64,000 bases of DNA from UBA668 sp041918155 (GTDB lineage: Bacteria > Actinomycetota > Acidimicrobiia > Acidimicrobiales > Ilumatobacteraceae). Position 1 is the first letter of the stretch; every line of letters starts with the position of its first letter. Below, one piece after another: positions 51,057-59,831 of this stretch. The translations under genes were made by a program, and so were the position numbers. The notes beneath the pieces were generated by a model. That model saw nothing but the letters and a program-made list of their open reading frames with translations. It was not told where the DNA came from and did not search any database. The DNA lies in contig JAYRWH010000018.1 in assembly GCA_041918155.1 (NCBI GenBank), positions 62,001-126,000 of the forward strand, written 5' to 3'.

Positions 51057-51920
51057 TCAGTACGTGGAGCCGGGCAGCTTCTTCATCTCGCGCGGGGGCA
51101 GACCCACCTCGGCGCGGGTGAGGCGATCGAGCTCGGCGCGCAGCACCATCAGCAGTTCATTGCTGGTCCGCAGCGCCCACAGCATCTGTTCCTGCTTCTC
51201 GCGGGTGGTGCCGTACTTGAGCAGCATCGCCAGGCCGCCACCACCGTGGAACTGGTCCTTGTACGCGTGGTGCGACTGGAACACCAGGATGTCGGGGGAG
51301 AGGCCGGTGCGCTTCGCCAGCGAATTCGATTCGCGGGCTGAACGCGCCGCCTCGATCTCCTCTTCGCTCATCGTCTCACGCATCAGCTTGAGGCGCAGCT
51401 CGACGGCCTGGGAGGTGGAGCCCATCTCCAGGCCGGAGATCGCCGCATAGCTGACTTCCCAGGGGTAGTTGGTGGCGAGGTCGTTCCACGCATGGATGCA
51501 GGCCTTGATGGTGGCGGACGGGGCGAGCGCCACCACTTCGTCACGCGACACGCCACACGCTTCGACCTCTTCGTAGAGGATGTCGATGTGGCAGCGGCCG
51601 CCGGCCTCCATGTCGCCGACCTCTTCGTCGACGCAGTCCTCGATGATTTCCTTGCGCACGTCCTGGTACGGGCAACGAGCGGCGACCGACATCAGCCAGC
51701 TGGGGAAGGCCCAGGCGAAGAACGAGAAGCGACCGAGATGCATCGCGTGGTAGCGGCGCGACTGCGCCTCGTCGAGATCGGGGAACGTGTACCCGGCGTC
51801 CATGTTCAGCCGGGTGCGTACCACCGTGTCGATGATGCGATCCATGAACTCCTGCTCGGGCATGACATCCGCGCTGCGTGCCGGAGCAGTGCGCCCGCGA
51901 CCATCGGTCGTCCAATCCAT
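51057..51920 (-). CDS. Haem-oxygenase-fold protein (TENA/PqqC-like, iron-containing redox enzyme type)
   Basis: 287 residues. ATG 51920 is supported by AAGGGG seven bases upstream. The chain is almost all helical. Motifs EIIEDCVDEEVGDM and later H/E-containing helices (MEAGGRCHIDILYEEVEACG, FQSHHAYKDQFHGG) have the spacing of the haem-oxygenase-like di-iron/PqqC superfamily. Members include oxidases and scaffold proteins with very different jobs, so no reaction is named. It is divergent from the hydroxyacid-dehydrogenase-like gene. Confidence 0.72.
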   Translation of the reverse strand: MDWTTDGRGRTAPARSADVMPEQEFMDRIIDTVVRTRLNMDAGYTFPDLDEAQSRRYHAMHLGRFSFFAWAFPSWLMSVAARCPYQDVRKEIIEDCVDEEVGDMEAGGRCHIDILYEEVEACGVSRDEVVALAPSATIKACIHAWNDLATNYPWEVSYAAISGLEMGSTSQAVELRLKLMRETMSEEEIEAARSARESNSLAKRTGLSPDILVFQSHHAYKDQFHGGGGLAMLLKYGTTREKQEQMLWALRTSNELLMVLRAELDRLTRAEVGLPPREMKKLPGSTY

Positions 51921-52003
51921 GTTCTGTCCCCTTCCGATCAAATGGTAAGTCTACCGTACGTGTCGGACGGCGCGCCAGTGTCCATCCCGGTAGGTTCGAT
52001 GAC

Positions 52004-53020
52004 GTGGTGAAGGTGTTCGTGACGCACAACAGCGAAGATCTCGCCGCGTACTACGCACGCGCGATGCCCGCTCTCGAAGCGGTGGCCGAGGTGGTGCTGA
52101 ACCCACTGAACCGCGATCTCACCACTCCCGAACTGATCGCGGCCGCGGCCGGATGCGAGGTGATCGTGGCGCACCGCTCCATGCCCGGCGAGGCAGCCCT
52201 GTTCGGTGGCCTGCCTGGGCTCCTCGCGTTCCTGCGCTGCGCGGTCGACATCAGCACGATCGACGTGCCGGCCGCGAGCAGCAACGGCGTGCTCGTCGGG
52301 CAGGCCGACAAGAGCTTCGTCGCCTCGACCGCGGAGCTGGCACTCGCGCTCATGCTCGACGTGGCCCGCAACGTCAGCGAGTCGACGATCGACTACCGCA
52401 CCACAGGGGTGGCGCCGCAACGGGCCGGCGTGCAGCTGCGCGGCCGCACCGCGGGGATCATCGGTTATGGCGCGATCGGCTCGTACCTGGCGGGCGTGCT
52501 GCGTGCGCTCGGCATGGAGGTGCTCGTGCGCGATCCGGTCGCCGACGCGACTGCCGACGGGTTCGAGCAGTGCGACCTCCACGAGTTGCTCGGCCGCGCG
52601 CACTTCGTGCTACCCCTCGCTCCGGCCTCGACCGCGACGGAGAACCTCATCGACGCCACTGCGCTGCGCGCGATGCGGCCAGGCGCCCTGCTCGTCAATG
52701 TCTCGCGGGGCGAGCTGCTGGATGAGGCCGCGGTCGCGGCGGCGCTCGATTCCGGCCACCTCGGTGGGCTGGCGATGGATGTCGGTCGCGCCGCTGATCA
52801 ACGGCCGTCGCCGCTGCTGGCCGGCCGGCCGGGCGTGGTGGCCACACCCCATCTCGGAGGCCTGACGCCGGAGAACGCCGATGCGCAGGCGATCAGCTCC
52901 GTCGAGCAAGTGCGTGCGATCATCGAGGGTGTCATGCCACCACGGGTCGTCAACGCGGAAGAGGCCCGCCGCCTACGGTCGTGGTGGGCCGCACGCGGCA
53001 ACAACGGAGGACCCAGCTGA
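52004..53020 (+). CDS. D-2-hydroxyacid dehydrogenase-like protein, catalytic glutamate missing
   Basis: 338 residues from GTG 52004 (52007 is also a possible start). NAD-binding GIIGYGAIGSYLAGVL (about 151-166) and the signature VNVSRGELLDEAAV with R235, plus TPHLGG with H283, belong to the SerA-like family. The position of the catalytic glutamate (E269 of E. coli SerA, in DVFPTEP) reads DVGRAAD here, i.e. A264. Without this acid the usual His-Glu relay is broken, although D265 is one place away. It forms a two-gene unit with the SDR that follows (TGATG overlap). Confidence 0.85.
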   Translation: MVKVFVTHNSEDLAAYYARAMPALEAVAEVVLNPLNRDLTTPELIAAAAGCEVIVAHRSMPGEAALFGGLPGLLAFLRCAVDISTIDVPAASSNGVLVGQADKSFVASTAELALALMLDVARNVSESTIDYRTTGVAPQRAGVQLRGRTAGIIGYGAIGSYLAGVLRALGMEVLVRDPVADATADGFEQCDLHELLGRAHFVLPLAPASTATENLIDATALRAMRPGALLVNVSRGELLDEAAVAAALDSGHLGGLAMDVGRAADQRPSPLLAGRPGVVATPHLGGLTPENADAQAISSVEQVRAIIEGVMPPRVVNAEEARRLRSWWAARGNNGGPS

Positions 53021-53802
53021 TGGCTGACGACAACCACAACTACGCCACCTATCCGTCGCTCGCCGGCCGCGGGGTGTTCATCACCGGCGGCGCCGGCGGC
53101 ATCGGCAGCGCGCTGGTCGAGCAGTTCGCCCGGCAGGGCAGCAGGGTGGCCTTCGTCGATCTCGACGCGGCCGGTGCGAACGACACGATCACCCGCTGCA
53201 CGGCGGCGGGCGTGGCGCACACGCCGGTCTTCTACCAACTCGACCTGCTCGATATTCCCGCGCTGCAACAGGCGTGTGCCCGTGCGGTGACGGCGCTCGG
53301 TGGCGTCGATGTGCTGGTCAACAATGCGGCCAGCGACGACCGCCATGTGTGGAGCGATGTCACGGTCGAGTACTTCGACAACCGCATCAACACGAACCTG
53401 CGCCACTACTTCTTCGCCATCCAGGCGCTCGCGCCGCAGATGATCGAGGCGGGCCACGGCTCGATCGTCAACATCGGATCGAGCGCCTACCACATGCAGG
53501 AGGACTTCTTCCCCGGCTACGCGATCGCGAAGTCGGCGGTGGAGGGCATCACGCGCACGATGGCGCGCACATTCGGCCCGCACGGCGTCCGGGTCAACAC
53601 CGTGCTGCCCGGGTGGGTGGCCACCGAGCGCCAGCTGACCAAGTGGTGGACACCCGAGGGTGAGGCGGGCTCGATGCGCGATCAGGCGATCAAGCGGCGC
53701 ATCTACCCCGACGAGTTCGCCCAGATGGTGCTGTTCCTTGCGGCCGACGACGGCGCAGCGTGCACCGCGCAGCACTTCCTCGTCGACGGCGGGCGGTTCT
53801 GA
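53020..53802 (+). CDS. Short-chain dehydrogenase/reductase
   Basis: 260 residues, ATG 53020 overlapping the preceding stop. TGGAGGIGSALVEQ, NNAAS, catalytic serine in NIGSSAY and YAIAK, then NTVLPGWVATERQL (the substrate loop) and the usual HFLVDGGRF ending. All catalytic residues are present. In pathways such SDR partners often oxidise the product of a hydroxyacid- or sugar-processing enzyme. Converges on the phosphotransferase gene with a 10-base gap and a small palindrome. Confidence 0.9.
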   Translation: MADDNHNYATYPSLAGRGVFITGGAGGIGSALVEQFARQGSRVAFVDLDAAGANDTITRCTAAGVAHTPVFYQLDLLDIPALQQACARAVTALGGVDVLVNNAASDDRHVWSDVTVEYFDNRINTNLRHYFFAIQALAPQMIEAGHGSIVNIGSSAYHMQEDFFPGYAIAKSAVEGITRTMARTFGPHGVRVNTVLPGWVATERQLTKWWTPEGEAGSMRDQAIKRRIYPDEFAQMVLFLAADDGAACTAQHFLVDGGRF

Positions 53803-53812
53803 CCGCGACCCG

Positions 53813-54841
53813 CTAGCGGGCGAGTTTGGCGCTGGCCAGGTCGAGCAGGCCGCCGAGTTTGGGGGTGAACTGCACCAACTGGGCCGCAATCGCAGGGTCG
53901 CCGCTCTTCTCCGCACGCTTGATGAGCAGCGAGGTGAGCGCGGCCTCCTTGAAGCACGTCAGCGCGTCGAACCAGTCGAGGTCGGCGAACTCCTCGCCGC
54001 CACCGGCGACGTACGCGGCGCGCATCTCGGCGCTGCTCGGCATGCCGGAGGGAAGCTCGCTCGCCCGGCTGGGGTGGCCGGCGTCGTCGCAGAAGAACGA
54101 CATCCACGTGAGGTCGACGCGCGGGTCGCCGACCGACCAGATCTCCCAGTCGATGACGGCGGTGAGGCGGGTGCCCTTGCAGAGGGTGTTGCCGAGGCGG
54201 TAGTCGCCATGGTTGACGACGGGCCGGACCGCCGGCGGGATCGAGTCGTAGAGCGCCTCGGCGACATCGGGGTAGTTGAACTGCAGGTGTGCGGGCGCGG
54301 TCTCGTACGCGCGGACCCAGCGATCGATCTCGGCCTTCACCGGCACGACCGGCTCGGCAGCGAGGCCGATGCTCGCAGGCTGCAGGCGGTGCATCGCGGC
54401 GAGTGTGTGGGCCATGTCGTAGGCGCGCTCGCGGAACTCGCCAGCTCGGGCCGGATCGGGGTGGGCGACAAGGATCGGCTCGATGCACTCGCCCGGCACG
54501 AGGTTCATCGCGAGGAACGGCGACACCTCGGGCGGCTCGCCGGCATCCTCGAACAGCACCTCGGGCACGACCACGCCATCGCGACCTGCGAGCGCGCGCA
54601 TCACGCTTCCCTGGCGGAGCACATCGCGGTTGCGCACGGGAGGAAGCCCCGGAGGGGCCACCTTCAGTACGACCACTTCATCGGCCGTGGGCACACCGTC
54701 GAAGCGGACGGTGAAGGTGAGGCTGGAGTTGCCCCCGGTGAGCGGCTCGAGCGAGGTCACGCGTGCGCCGGGTCGCCACGATTGCGATGCGCGCTGCGTC
54801 CGTTCCGTCAGTTCCGCGATGAGTGCGCCGGTGTCGGCCAT
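53813..54841 (-). CDS. Phosphotransferase family protein (APH/choline-kinase fold)
   Basis: 342 residues, ATG 54841. The kinase-like fold shows the nucleotide loop TGGNSSLTFTVRF, the catalytic loop VNHGDYRLGNTL and the metal motif AVIDWEIW. This is the subgroup of aminoglycoside-phosphotransferase-like proteins abundant in actinobacteria, often next to acyl-CoA dehydrogenases and thought to phosphorylate small hydroxylated metabolites; resistance is not implied. Cytoplasmic. Confidence 0.9.
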   Translation of the reverse strand: MADTGALIAELTERTQRASQSWRPGARVTSLEPLTGGNSSLTFTVRFDGVPTADEVVVLKVAPPGLPPVRNRDVLRQGSVMRALAGRDGVVVPEVLFEDAGEPPEVSPFLAMNLVPGECIEPILVAHPDPARAGEFRERAYDMAHTLAAMHRLQPASIGLAAEPVVPVKAEIDRWVRAYETAPAHLQFNYPDVAEALYDSIPPAVRPVVNHGDYRLGNTLCKGTRLTAVIDWEIWSVGDPRVDLTWMSFFCDDAGHPSRASELPSGMPSSAEMRAAYVAGGGEEFADLDWFDALTCFKEAALTSLLIKRAEKSGDPAIAAQLVQFTPKLGGLLDLASAKLAR

Positions 54842-54887
54842 GTTCCCCTCTGCCTTCCGTGCCAGGCCAGGAGCTTACGCGTCGGGG

Positions 54888-55346
54888 TCAGCAGCCGAGG
54901 TAGGTCGCGAGTTTGTTCATGGTTTGCAGGCCCAACTCGACCGCACCGAAGCCGATCACTTCATCGCGCCGTTCGGGGGTGGGGTGGAGTTGGCGCATGG
55001 TGACCACGGTCTTGCCGTCGGCCTGCTCGTCGAAGGTGATGGTGACGTGGAACGCCGCCTGGTCGTCGTCGATGTCGGAGCCGTGGTCGTACACGATGAG
55101 GCGGTCGGCCTCGATCTCGAGGTAGTCAACGCGGTTGGGGAACAGGGTGCCGTCGGGGGCGATGAGGTCGAAGCGCCATCGGCCGCCGACAGTGGCGTTC
55201 ATCTCGTGCACGATGCACTGGAAGCCGGCGGGCCCGTACCACTGGCACACGGCACCCGGGTCGATGAACGCGGCGAACACCGCACTGCGCGGGGCGGCGT
55301 AGACGCGGGTGATGACGGTTTCGCGGTCGAGTGCCCACTGGCTCAT
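54888..55346 (-). CDS. SRPBCC (AHSA1-like) domain protein
   Basis: 152 residues, ATG 55346. Opening VITRVYAAPRSAVFAAFIDP and the later VTITFDEQADGKTVVTMRQLHP are diagnostic of the family, which binds hydrophobic ligands. Unlike the copy at 4 kb it has no helical extension and no ArsR partner beside it. Its ATG overlaps the stop of a truncated second family member, so it was once part of a two-gene unit. Confidence 0.88.
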   Translation of the reverse strand: MSQWALDRETVITRVYAAPRSAVFAAFIDPGAVCQWYGPAGFQCIVHEMNATVGGRWRFDLIAPDGTLFPNRVDYLEIEADRLIVYDHGSDIDDDQAAFHVTITFDEQADGKTVVTMRQLHPTPERRDEVIGFGAVELGLQTMNKLATYLGC

Positions 55347-55426
55347 TCGTTGTCTCGGTTCTGTTGGGTGTCCAGGTACGCCCCGAGGCGGTCGAGGCGT
55401 TGCTCCCATGCTGCCCGCGTGTCCGA
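55343..55426 (-). pseudogene. C-terminal remnant of a second SRPBCC gene
   Basis: Directly upstream of the intact SRPBCC gene, the minus strand encodes TRAAWEQRLDRLGAYLDTQQ and then NRDNE, stop. The WEQRLDRL segment is the C-terminal helix typical of AHSA1-like proteins. The frame is closed on its upstream side by the TGA that ends the alpha/beta-hydrolase gene, so only about 27 codons survive. The overlapping stop/start (ATGA) with the intact copy marks a former operon. Confidence 0.55.
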
Positions 55427-56767
55427 TCAGAAGTCGACGGCATCAGCTTCGGCGAGGAGCAGGTCGCGATCAGCTCGACGCACGAAGCGAGCCGCGATGG
55501 CCTCGTCGAGCGACTGCGCGAAGGCCTCACGGTATGCCGCTGGGGTGCCGTACAAGCCGCTCAACGCGGGCGCCTCGATCGGGGTCGAGTGGCCGAACAA
55601 CGCGCAGATCTCTGATGCACCCTCGTCGGGATCCCCGCTGAGGATCGCGACCGGCACGTCAACCGCCGGGGTGCGCACCCCGCCGAGTGCAATCCCTCGA
55701 TCGTCGCGGAGGATCACTGTGGGGTCGGACGGATCGGTCAGCAGTGGCGTCGCGCTGGGCGCCGGCAGACCATCTGCGAGCCATGTGAGCAGGGCTTCCA
55801 TCGCTGCGTTGGTGACGTAGTGCTGAGGGCCGTTGTTGATCGCACGCGAACAGAACAAGAAGTCGTTGCCGACGAGGTAGGCGTCGGCATGGGCCGTCCC
55901 CGCGCTCTCCCAGATCCTGAGGTTGTCGGTGTCGGGCTGCCGCATTGGCGCGAAACGGAACACGGGCCCGACATCGGTCTCGGTCTGGGCAACGATGATC
56001 TTCGCCGCGAGATCGGTACGCATCCGGGTGCGCGGGCTCTTGTCGCGTGCGTACCTGCCGCTGGTCGGATCAGTTGCTCCACCTCCGCGGCTGTGCACGA
56101 AGAACCCGTCGAACACCGGCGATATTGGCTGGATCGCGTTGATGTAGCTGGTGAGGAACGCGGCCGACTGCGATTCGCCCGCGGCGATGAGATGACGAAC
56201 GCCGTCAATTCCCGGCAGGCCGCCGCGCAGGGCGGCGCCCACCTGCGAGTAGATGTCGAAGGAGAACTTGTCGCCTGGGTGTGCCAGCCGGCGATAGCGA
56301 TCCGGACTCATCCCCCGCAGCCCTCCGGCCTCCTCTGCGAGCTGCTGTTCCACCCCGGTCTCGATGAGGGACGATCCGCCGATGACGCCCAGGGCCTGCG
56401 CCGACACGCCGACCCAGACGGCACCGGCATCGACGAGTGCCCGGCAGGTGTAGGCCCACTCGGGGGCCGCCTCGACGACGGTGACATTGAGCCACTCGAG
56501 CACCACCGCGCCCCGGAACCGTGCCGGATCCGCCGGGCGCCGGACGACAATCCGTGTCCGATATGGGGCTTGGTCGCCCGGCGCGACGGACCAGTGGCCG
56601 TCGTCGCTGAACGCTCCGACGGGCACGAACCCCTGCGCAACTCCCGCGGCGAAGAACTCCTCCTGCACGTAGCCGAGGTCCTCGAGCCCGAGCGGGCGCG
56701 GATCGGCCGGGCCATGGAACACCCCAACCGTGATGGGGCCCTCGATGGTCGCGGCTTGCGTGCGCAT
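55427..56767 (-). CDS. Alpha/beta-hydrolase domain protein of unknown substrate
   Basis: 446 residues, ATG 56767. It belongs to the large hydrolase-like family with the segment RHLIAAGESQSAAFLTSYI (GESQS as the nucleophile elbow), WAYTCRALVDAGAVWVGVSA before it and VLSWL-type helices after. The C-terminal part ends RRADRDLLLAEADAVDF. No signal peptide. Neighbours are an SRPBCC gene and a wax ester synthase, so it may act on lipid-derived molecules; this is inference only. Confidence 0.78.
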   Translation of the reverse strand: MRTQAATIEGPITVGVFHGPADPRPLGLEDLGYVQEEFFAAGVAQGFVPVGAFSDDGHWSVAPGDQAPYRTRIVVRRPADPARFRGAVVLEWLNVTVVEAAPEWAYTCRALVDAGAVWVGVSAQALGVIGGSSLIETGVEQQLAEEAGGLRGMSPDRYRRLAHPGDKFSFDIYSQVGAALRGGLPGIDGVRHLIAAGESQSAAFLTSYINAIQPISPVFDGFFVHSRGGGATDPTSGRYARDKSPRTRMRTDLAAKIIVAQTETDVGPVFRFAPMRQPDTDNLRIWESAGTAHADAYLVGNDFLFCSRAINNGPQHYVTNAAMEALLTWLADGLPAPSATPLLTDPSDPTVILRDDRGIALGGVRTPAVDVPVAILSGDPDEGASEICALFGHSTPIEAPALSGLYGTPAAYREAFAQSLDEAIAARFVRRADRDLLLAEADAVDF

Positions 56768-56926
56768 CACCTGCACCCTAGCCAACCGTGTCGATGCGCA
56801 GAACAGTTGATGCTCCCCGTGAGATACGCAAGAATGTCGCCTGCGCGCTCGACGCGCGAGTGGCAGCCGGTCGGCGTTCCAGAACGCGGCCTGCTCGAGT
56901 TGGGGGCACCGGGGGGTGGTCGGGTC
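56768..56926. other. Divergent intergenic region
   Basis: 159 bases between the hydrolase (minus) and the wax ester synthase (plus). TTGATG (56807-56812) could be a -35 box with AAGAAT (56830-56835) 17 bases later, but both are weak. Nothing else is recognisable. Confidence 0.35.
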
Positions 56927-58402
56927 ATGGATCGGATGCACGGGATCGATGCCTTTTCGTTCTATTGCGAGACCCCCGATTCGCCCTTCGAGACGTTGAA
57001 GGTTGGCATCTACGAGCCCGTCGCCGGTCAGGAACCGCCTGGAGTCGACGAACTCCACGAGTTCGTGCGGGCGCAGATTCTGCAGTTGGGCACCAGCGCC
57101 TCGATGCGAGTGGTGCGCGTCCCGCTCGACCTGCACCACCCCCTCTGGGTGCGCGACCCCGGGTATCGGCCCGATGAACACATCCACCGCGTCGTACTGC
57201 CCGCTCCTGGTGACAAGCAGCAACTCTGCCGTTTCCTCGGCGAGGTCATGGGCCGGCCCCTCGATCGTGATCGCCCGCTGTGGGAGGCGTGGCTGATCGG
57301 AGGGCTCGAGCACGGCAGGATCGCCGTCGCGATGAAGATCCACCATGCGCTGGCCGACGGGAGGACGGTCGCCGACCTCATTCAGCGCAGCCATTCGCCC
57401 GCGGCAGCGCTGACGACGGGAAGCGACCGCGAGGCGGCGACGGACCCCGGCGATGCGATCCCGAAGCGGAGCCAGCTCGTTGCTGATGCCGTCGTCGATC
57501 TGGGGAAGACCCTGTTCAGCGACCTCCCGGCCTATGTGCGCGAGGCCTATCGAGTCCGCAAGACGGCCAAGGCGACCCCCGTCGACGAAACGCTGGCGAG
57601 CGAGCCGGTACATGGGCGGGCGCCGTTCACGGTTCTCAACAAGAAGGGCGCGGGCCCGGGTCGCTTGTTCACCTACGAAACGTTTTCGCTGCCCGAGTTC
57701 AAGCAGCTCGCCAGGTCGTTCGACTGCACCATCAACACCCTGGTGCTCGGCGCCTGTGGGGAGGCGCTCAAGCGCTATCTGGCGGATGTCGACAGTCCGC
57801 CGTCGGCTTCGATGATGGCGGCGATGGCTGTCGCAGCTCCTGGGGAGATCGTGCATACGACGCGGCTGCAGACGAGCCGAGCGAACAACTCGGTGACCTC
57901 CTCCACCGTCGACTTGCACCAGAACATCGAGGACATGCGCGAGCGGTTGCACGCGATCCAGCTCAGCTCGGCGGCGACCGTCGATCGGGTGCGTCGCGCG
58001 TCGGGCACGCGGCTCGACAATCTCCTCGAGTTCCTTCCTGGCGCCTTCACCCGGGGCCTCAACGCTGGGATGCGGCTTCAGCAACGCGTCAAGAGCGCCC
58101 ATGCCAACTTCATCGTCTCCAACGTCGTGGGTCCGCGCGAACCACTGACCATCCTCGACGACCGCTTGCGGATGGTGGAACTGATGTCCACCGGCAACAT
58201 CATCGACGTCGGTCACCTGAACATCACGGTGTGGAGCTATGTCGACAACATCACGTTCGCCTTCTTCATCCGGTCGGGTGTGATGCCCGACCCCGAGCAG
58301 ATACCCCGCCGTGTGCGCGAGGTCGTGGACGAGCTGTGTGCCCACACGACGGCGAATACCCCTACGAGCGGAGGGGCCCGATCGGCTGGGCTCAGCAGTT
58401 AG
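56927..58402 (+). CDS. Wax ester synthase / diacylglycerol acyltransferase (WS/DGAT)
   Basis: 491 residues, ATG 56927. The catalytic motif HHALADG lies at 139-145 (HHxxxDG). PLWEAWLIGGLEHGRIAV before it and NFIVSNVVGPREPL near the C-terminus are further family signatures. Such enzymes join fatty acyl-CoA to an alcohol or diacylglycerol to form storage wax or triacylglycerol, at the inner membrane face. It converges tail-to-tail on a second WS/DGAT gene with a four-base overlap. Confidence 0.92.
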   Translation: MDRMHGIDAFSFYCETPDSPFETLKVGIYEPVAGQEPPGVDELHEFVRAQILQLGTSASMRVVRVPLDLHHPLWVRDPGYRPDEHIHRVVLPAPGDKQQLCRFLGEVMGRPLDRDRPLWEAWLIGGLEHGRIAVAMKIHHALADGRTVADLIQRSHSPAAALTTGSDREAATDPGDAIPKRSQLVADAVVDLGKTLFSDLPAYVREAYRVRKTAKATPVDETLASEPVHGRAPFTVLNKKGAGPGRLFTYETFSLPEFKQLARSFDCTINTLVLGACGEALKRYLADVDSPPSASMMAAMAVAAPGEIVHTTRLQTSRANNSVTSSTVDLHQNIEDMRERLHAIQLSSAATVDRVRRASGTRLDNLLEFLPGAFTRGLNAGMRLQQRVKSAHANFIVSNVVGPREPLTILDDRLRMVELMSTGNIIDVGHLNITVWSYVDNITFAFFIRSGVMPDPEQIPRRVREVVDELCAHTTANTPTSGGARSAGLSS

Positions 58403-59814
58403 CGGACGGCGTTGGCGGCGCGTCGCTTGCGCTTGGGGATGCGGGCGCTCAGGTCAGCGAGTTCGGCAGCGATTCCATCGATGAGGCGCCACGGGTCGGG
58501 AACCAGCGCGGGCGCGGTCGTGATGCCGATGTCGATCCCATCGACATAGCTGATGAAGGTGACGTTCACGCCGCTGCCGCGGAGGATGATCGACATCGGG
58601 TACATGGCGCTGATGCGCGCGCCACCCAGGTACATCGGTATCGGCGCGCCGCGCACGTTGGAGACGATCAGGTTGTAACCGGCTGCCTGGGAGAACATCT
58701 CCGGCGGGGTCATCGTCATCATGGCGCCGACGGCGAGTGGTGGGAAGGCCGCCACCAGTTCCATGAAGCCGTCGCTGCCGGACTTCGCCTCGGCCTTGGC
58801 CCACGCGGCGTCCTGGGAGACGACGCGCAAGCGCTCGACGGGGTCGTCAAGGTCGGTGGCCAGTGTGGTACCGACCACGGTGACCTTGTTGGCGAACATT
58901 TCGTCATCGGTCCGCTGAGAGACGGCGATCGATGTACGCAGCGACTCGGTGGGCAGATTGCCGTCGGCGCTGAGGTACCTGCGCAGACTGCCCCCGATGA
59001 TCGCCAGCAGGACATCGTTGATGGTCACATCGAAGTGGTTCTTGATCGCCTTGACGTCGTCCAGAGCGATCGCCCCGAAGACGAATCCGCGCTCCTTGCC
59101 GATGTCGCGGTTGAACGTGGTGGCGGGCGTTCGGGCACGTTGCCGAGCGGTCTCGCCGTCGGCGAGTCGAGTGCGCACGGACTGGCCGGCGAGCGTCACG
59201 ATCTCGCGAGCGGCACGCAGCGGGAACGCGACCAGGTGGCGCGCCGCGGTGACCGATTCGCTCAGCCGGGTGGGACGCGCTCCGGGCAGCGCGTCGGCGA
59301 TGGCCGCATCGAGCGGTATCCGCTGGCCGTCGGGTGACAAGTCGTTGATCACCTGGGACAGCTTGTTCGCACCTTCTCCGTCCATGATGCAGTGGTGGAT
59401 CTTGGAGAACAGGCCGTACTGGCCGTCTTCGAGGCCCTCGATGAACCACACCTCCCACAGGGGTCGGCTGCGGTCCAGATGGCGCGCGTACAGGTACGAC
59501 ACCAGGTCGGCGAGTGCGCGGTGGTCGCCGGGCGAGGGCACCGCGATGCGGCGGATGTGGCGATCGAAGTCGAACTCCTCGTCCTCCACCCAGTACGGCA
59601 GATCGAGGCCGAGCGCCACCTCGTGGAGCCGCCAGCGGAAGTGCGGAACCTCTGCGATGCGACGTGCGAGATGCGACCGAACACTGTCGAATCCGAAGTC
59701 GGGCCGGTCAGCCGCGTCGAGGAGGACGAGCCCTGCTGTGTGTTGGTACATCGTCGAGGTCTCGCCGCCGATGAACAGCACTTCCTCTGGTGTCAATTGC
59801 CTCAGGATCTGCAT
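58399..59814 (-). CDS. Wax ester synthase / diacylglycerol acyltransferase (WS/DGAT), second copy
   Basis: 471 residues, ATG 59814. HHCIMDG at 140-146 is the active-site motif. The N-terminus (LTPEEVLFIGGETSTMYQHT) and the C-terminal YNLIVSNVRGAPIPMYLGG match the family. It is the last gene of a minus-strand lipid operon (SDR, acyl-CoA synthetase, hydrolase, WS/DGAT), 17 bases after the hydrolase gene. Clearly a different subfamily from the copy it converges on, since identity outside the motifs is low by eye. Confidence 0.92.
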   Translation of the reverse strand: MQILRQLTPEEVLFIGGETSTMYQHTAGLVLLDAADRPDFGFDSVRSHLARRIAEVPHFRWRLHEVALGLDLPYWVEDEEFDFDRHIRRIAVPSPGDHRALADLVSYLYARHLDRSRPLWEVWFIEGLEDGQYGLFSKIHHCIMDGEGANKLSQVINDLSPDGQRIPLDAAIADALPGARPTRLSESVTAARHLVAFPLRAAREIVTLAGQSVRTRLADGETARQRARTPATTFNRDIGKERGFVFGAIALDDVKAIKNHFDVTINDVLLAIIGGSLRRYLSADGNLPTESLRTSIAVSQRTDDEMFANKVTVVGTTLATDLDDPVERLRVVSQDAAWAKAEAKSGSDGFMELVAAFPPLAVGAMMTMTPPEMFSQAAGYNLIVSNVRGAPIPMYLGGARISAMYPMSIILRGSGVNVTFISYVDGIDIGITTAPALVPDPWRLIDGIAAELADLSARIPKRKRRAANAVR

Positions 59815-59831
59815 GGTTCTGCCCGCGCTGC

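Noticed and set aside
51944..51955. GGTA-AGTC-TACC between divergent genes as an operator
   Set aside because: Four-base arms are common by chance; nothing else supports it.
53809..53820. CCCGCTAGCGGG palindrome between convergent stops as a terminator
   Set aside because: A hairpin would have at most a four-pair stem once a loop is allowed, with no T-run; too weak to list.
53703..54488. Long open frames antisense to clear genes, including one over the phosphotransferase gene
   Set aside because: High GC makes long open frames on the opposite strand; their translations are Arg/Pro/Ala-rich without motifs, while the other strand has a full kinase-like fold.
55820..56926. Long in-frame upstream extension of the wax ester synthase gene
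   Set aside because: It is antisense to the alpha/beta-hydrolase and shows no family features; family similarity begins at ATG 56927.
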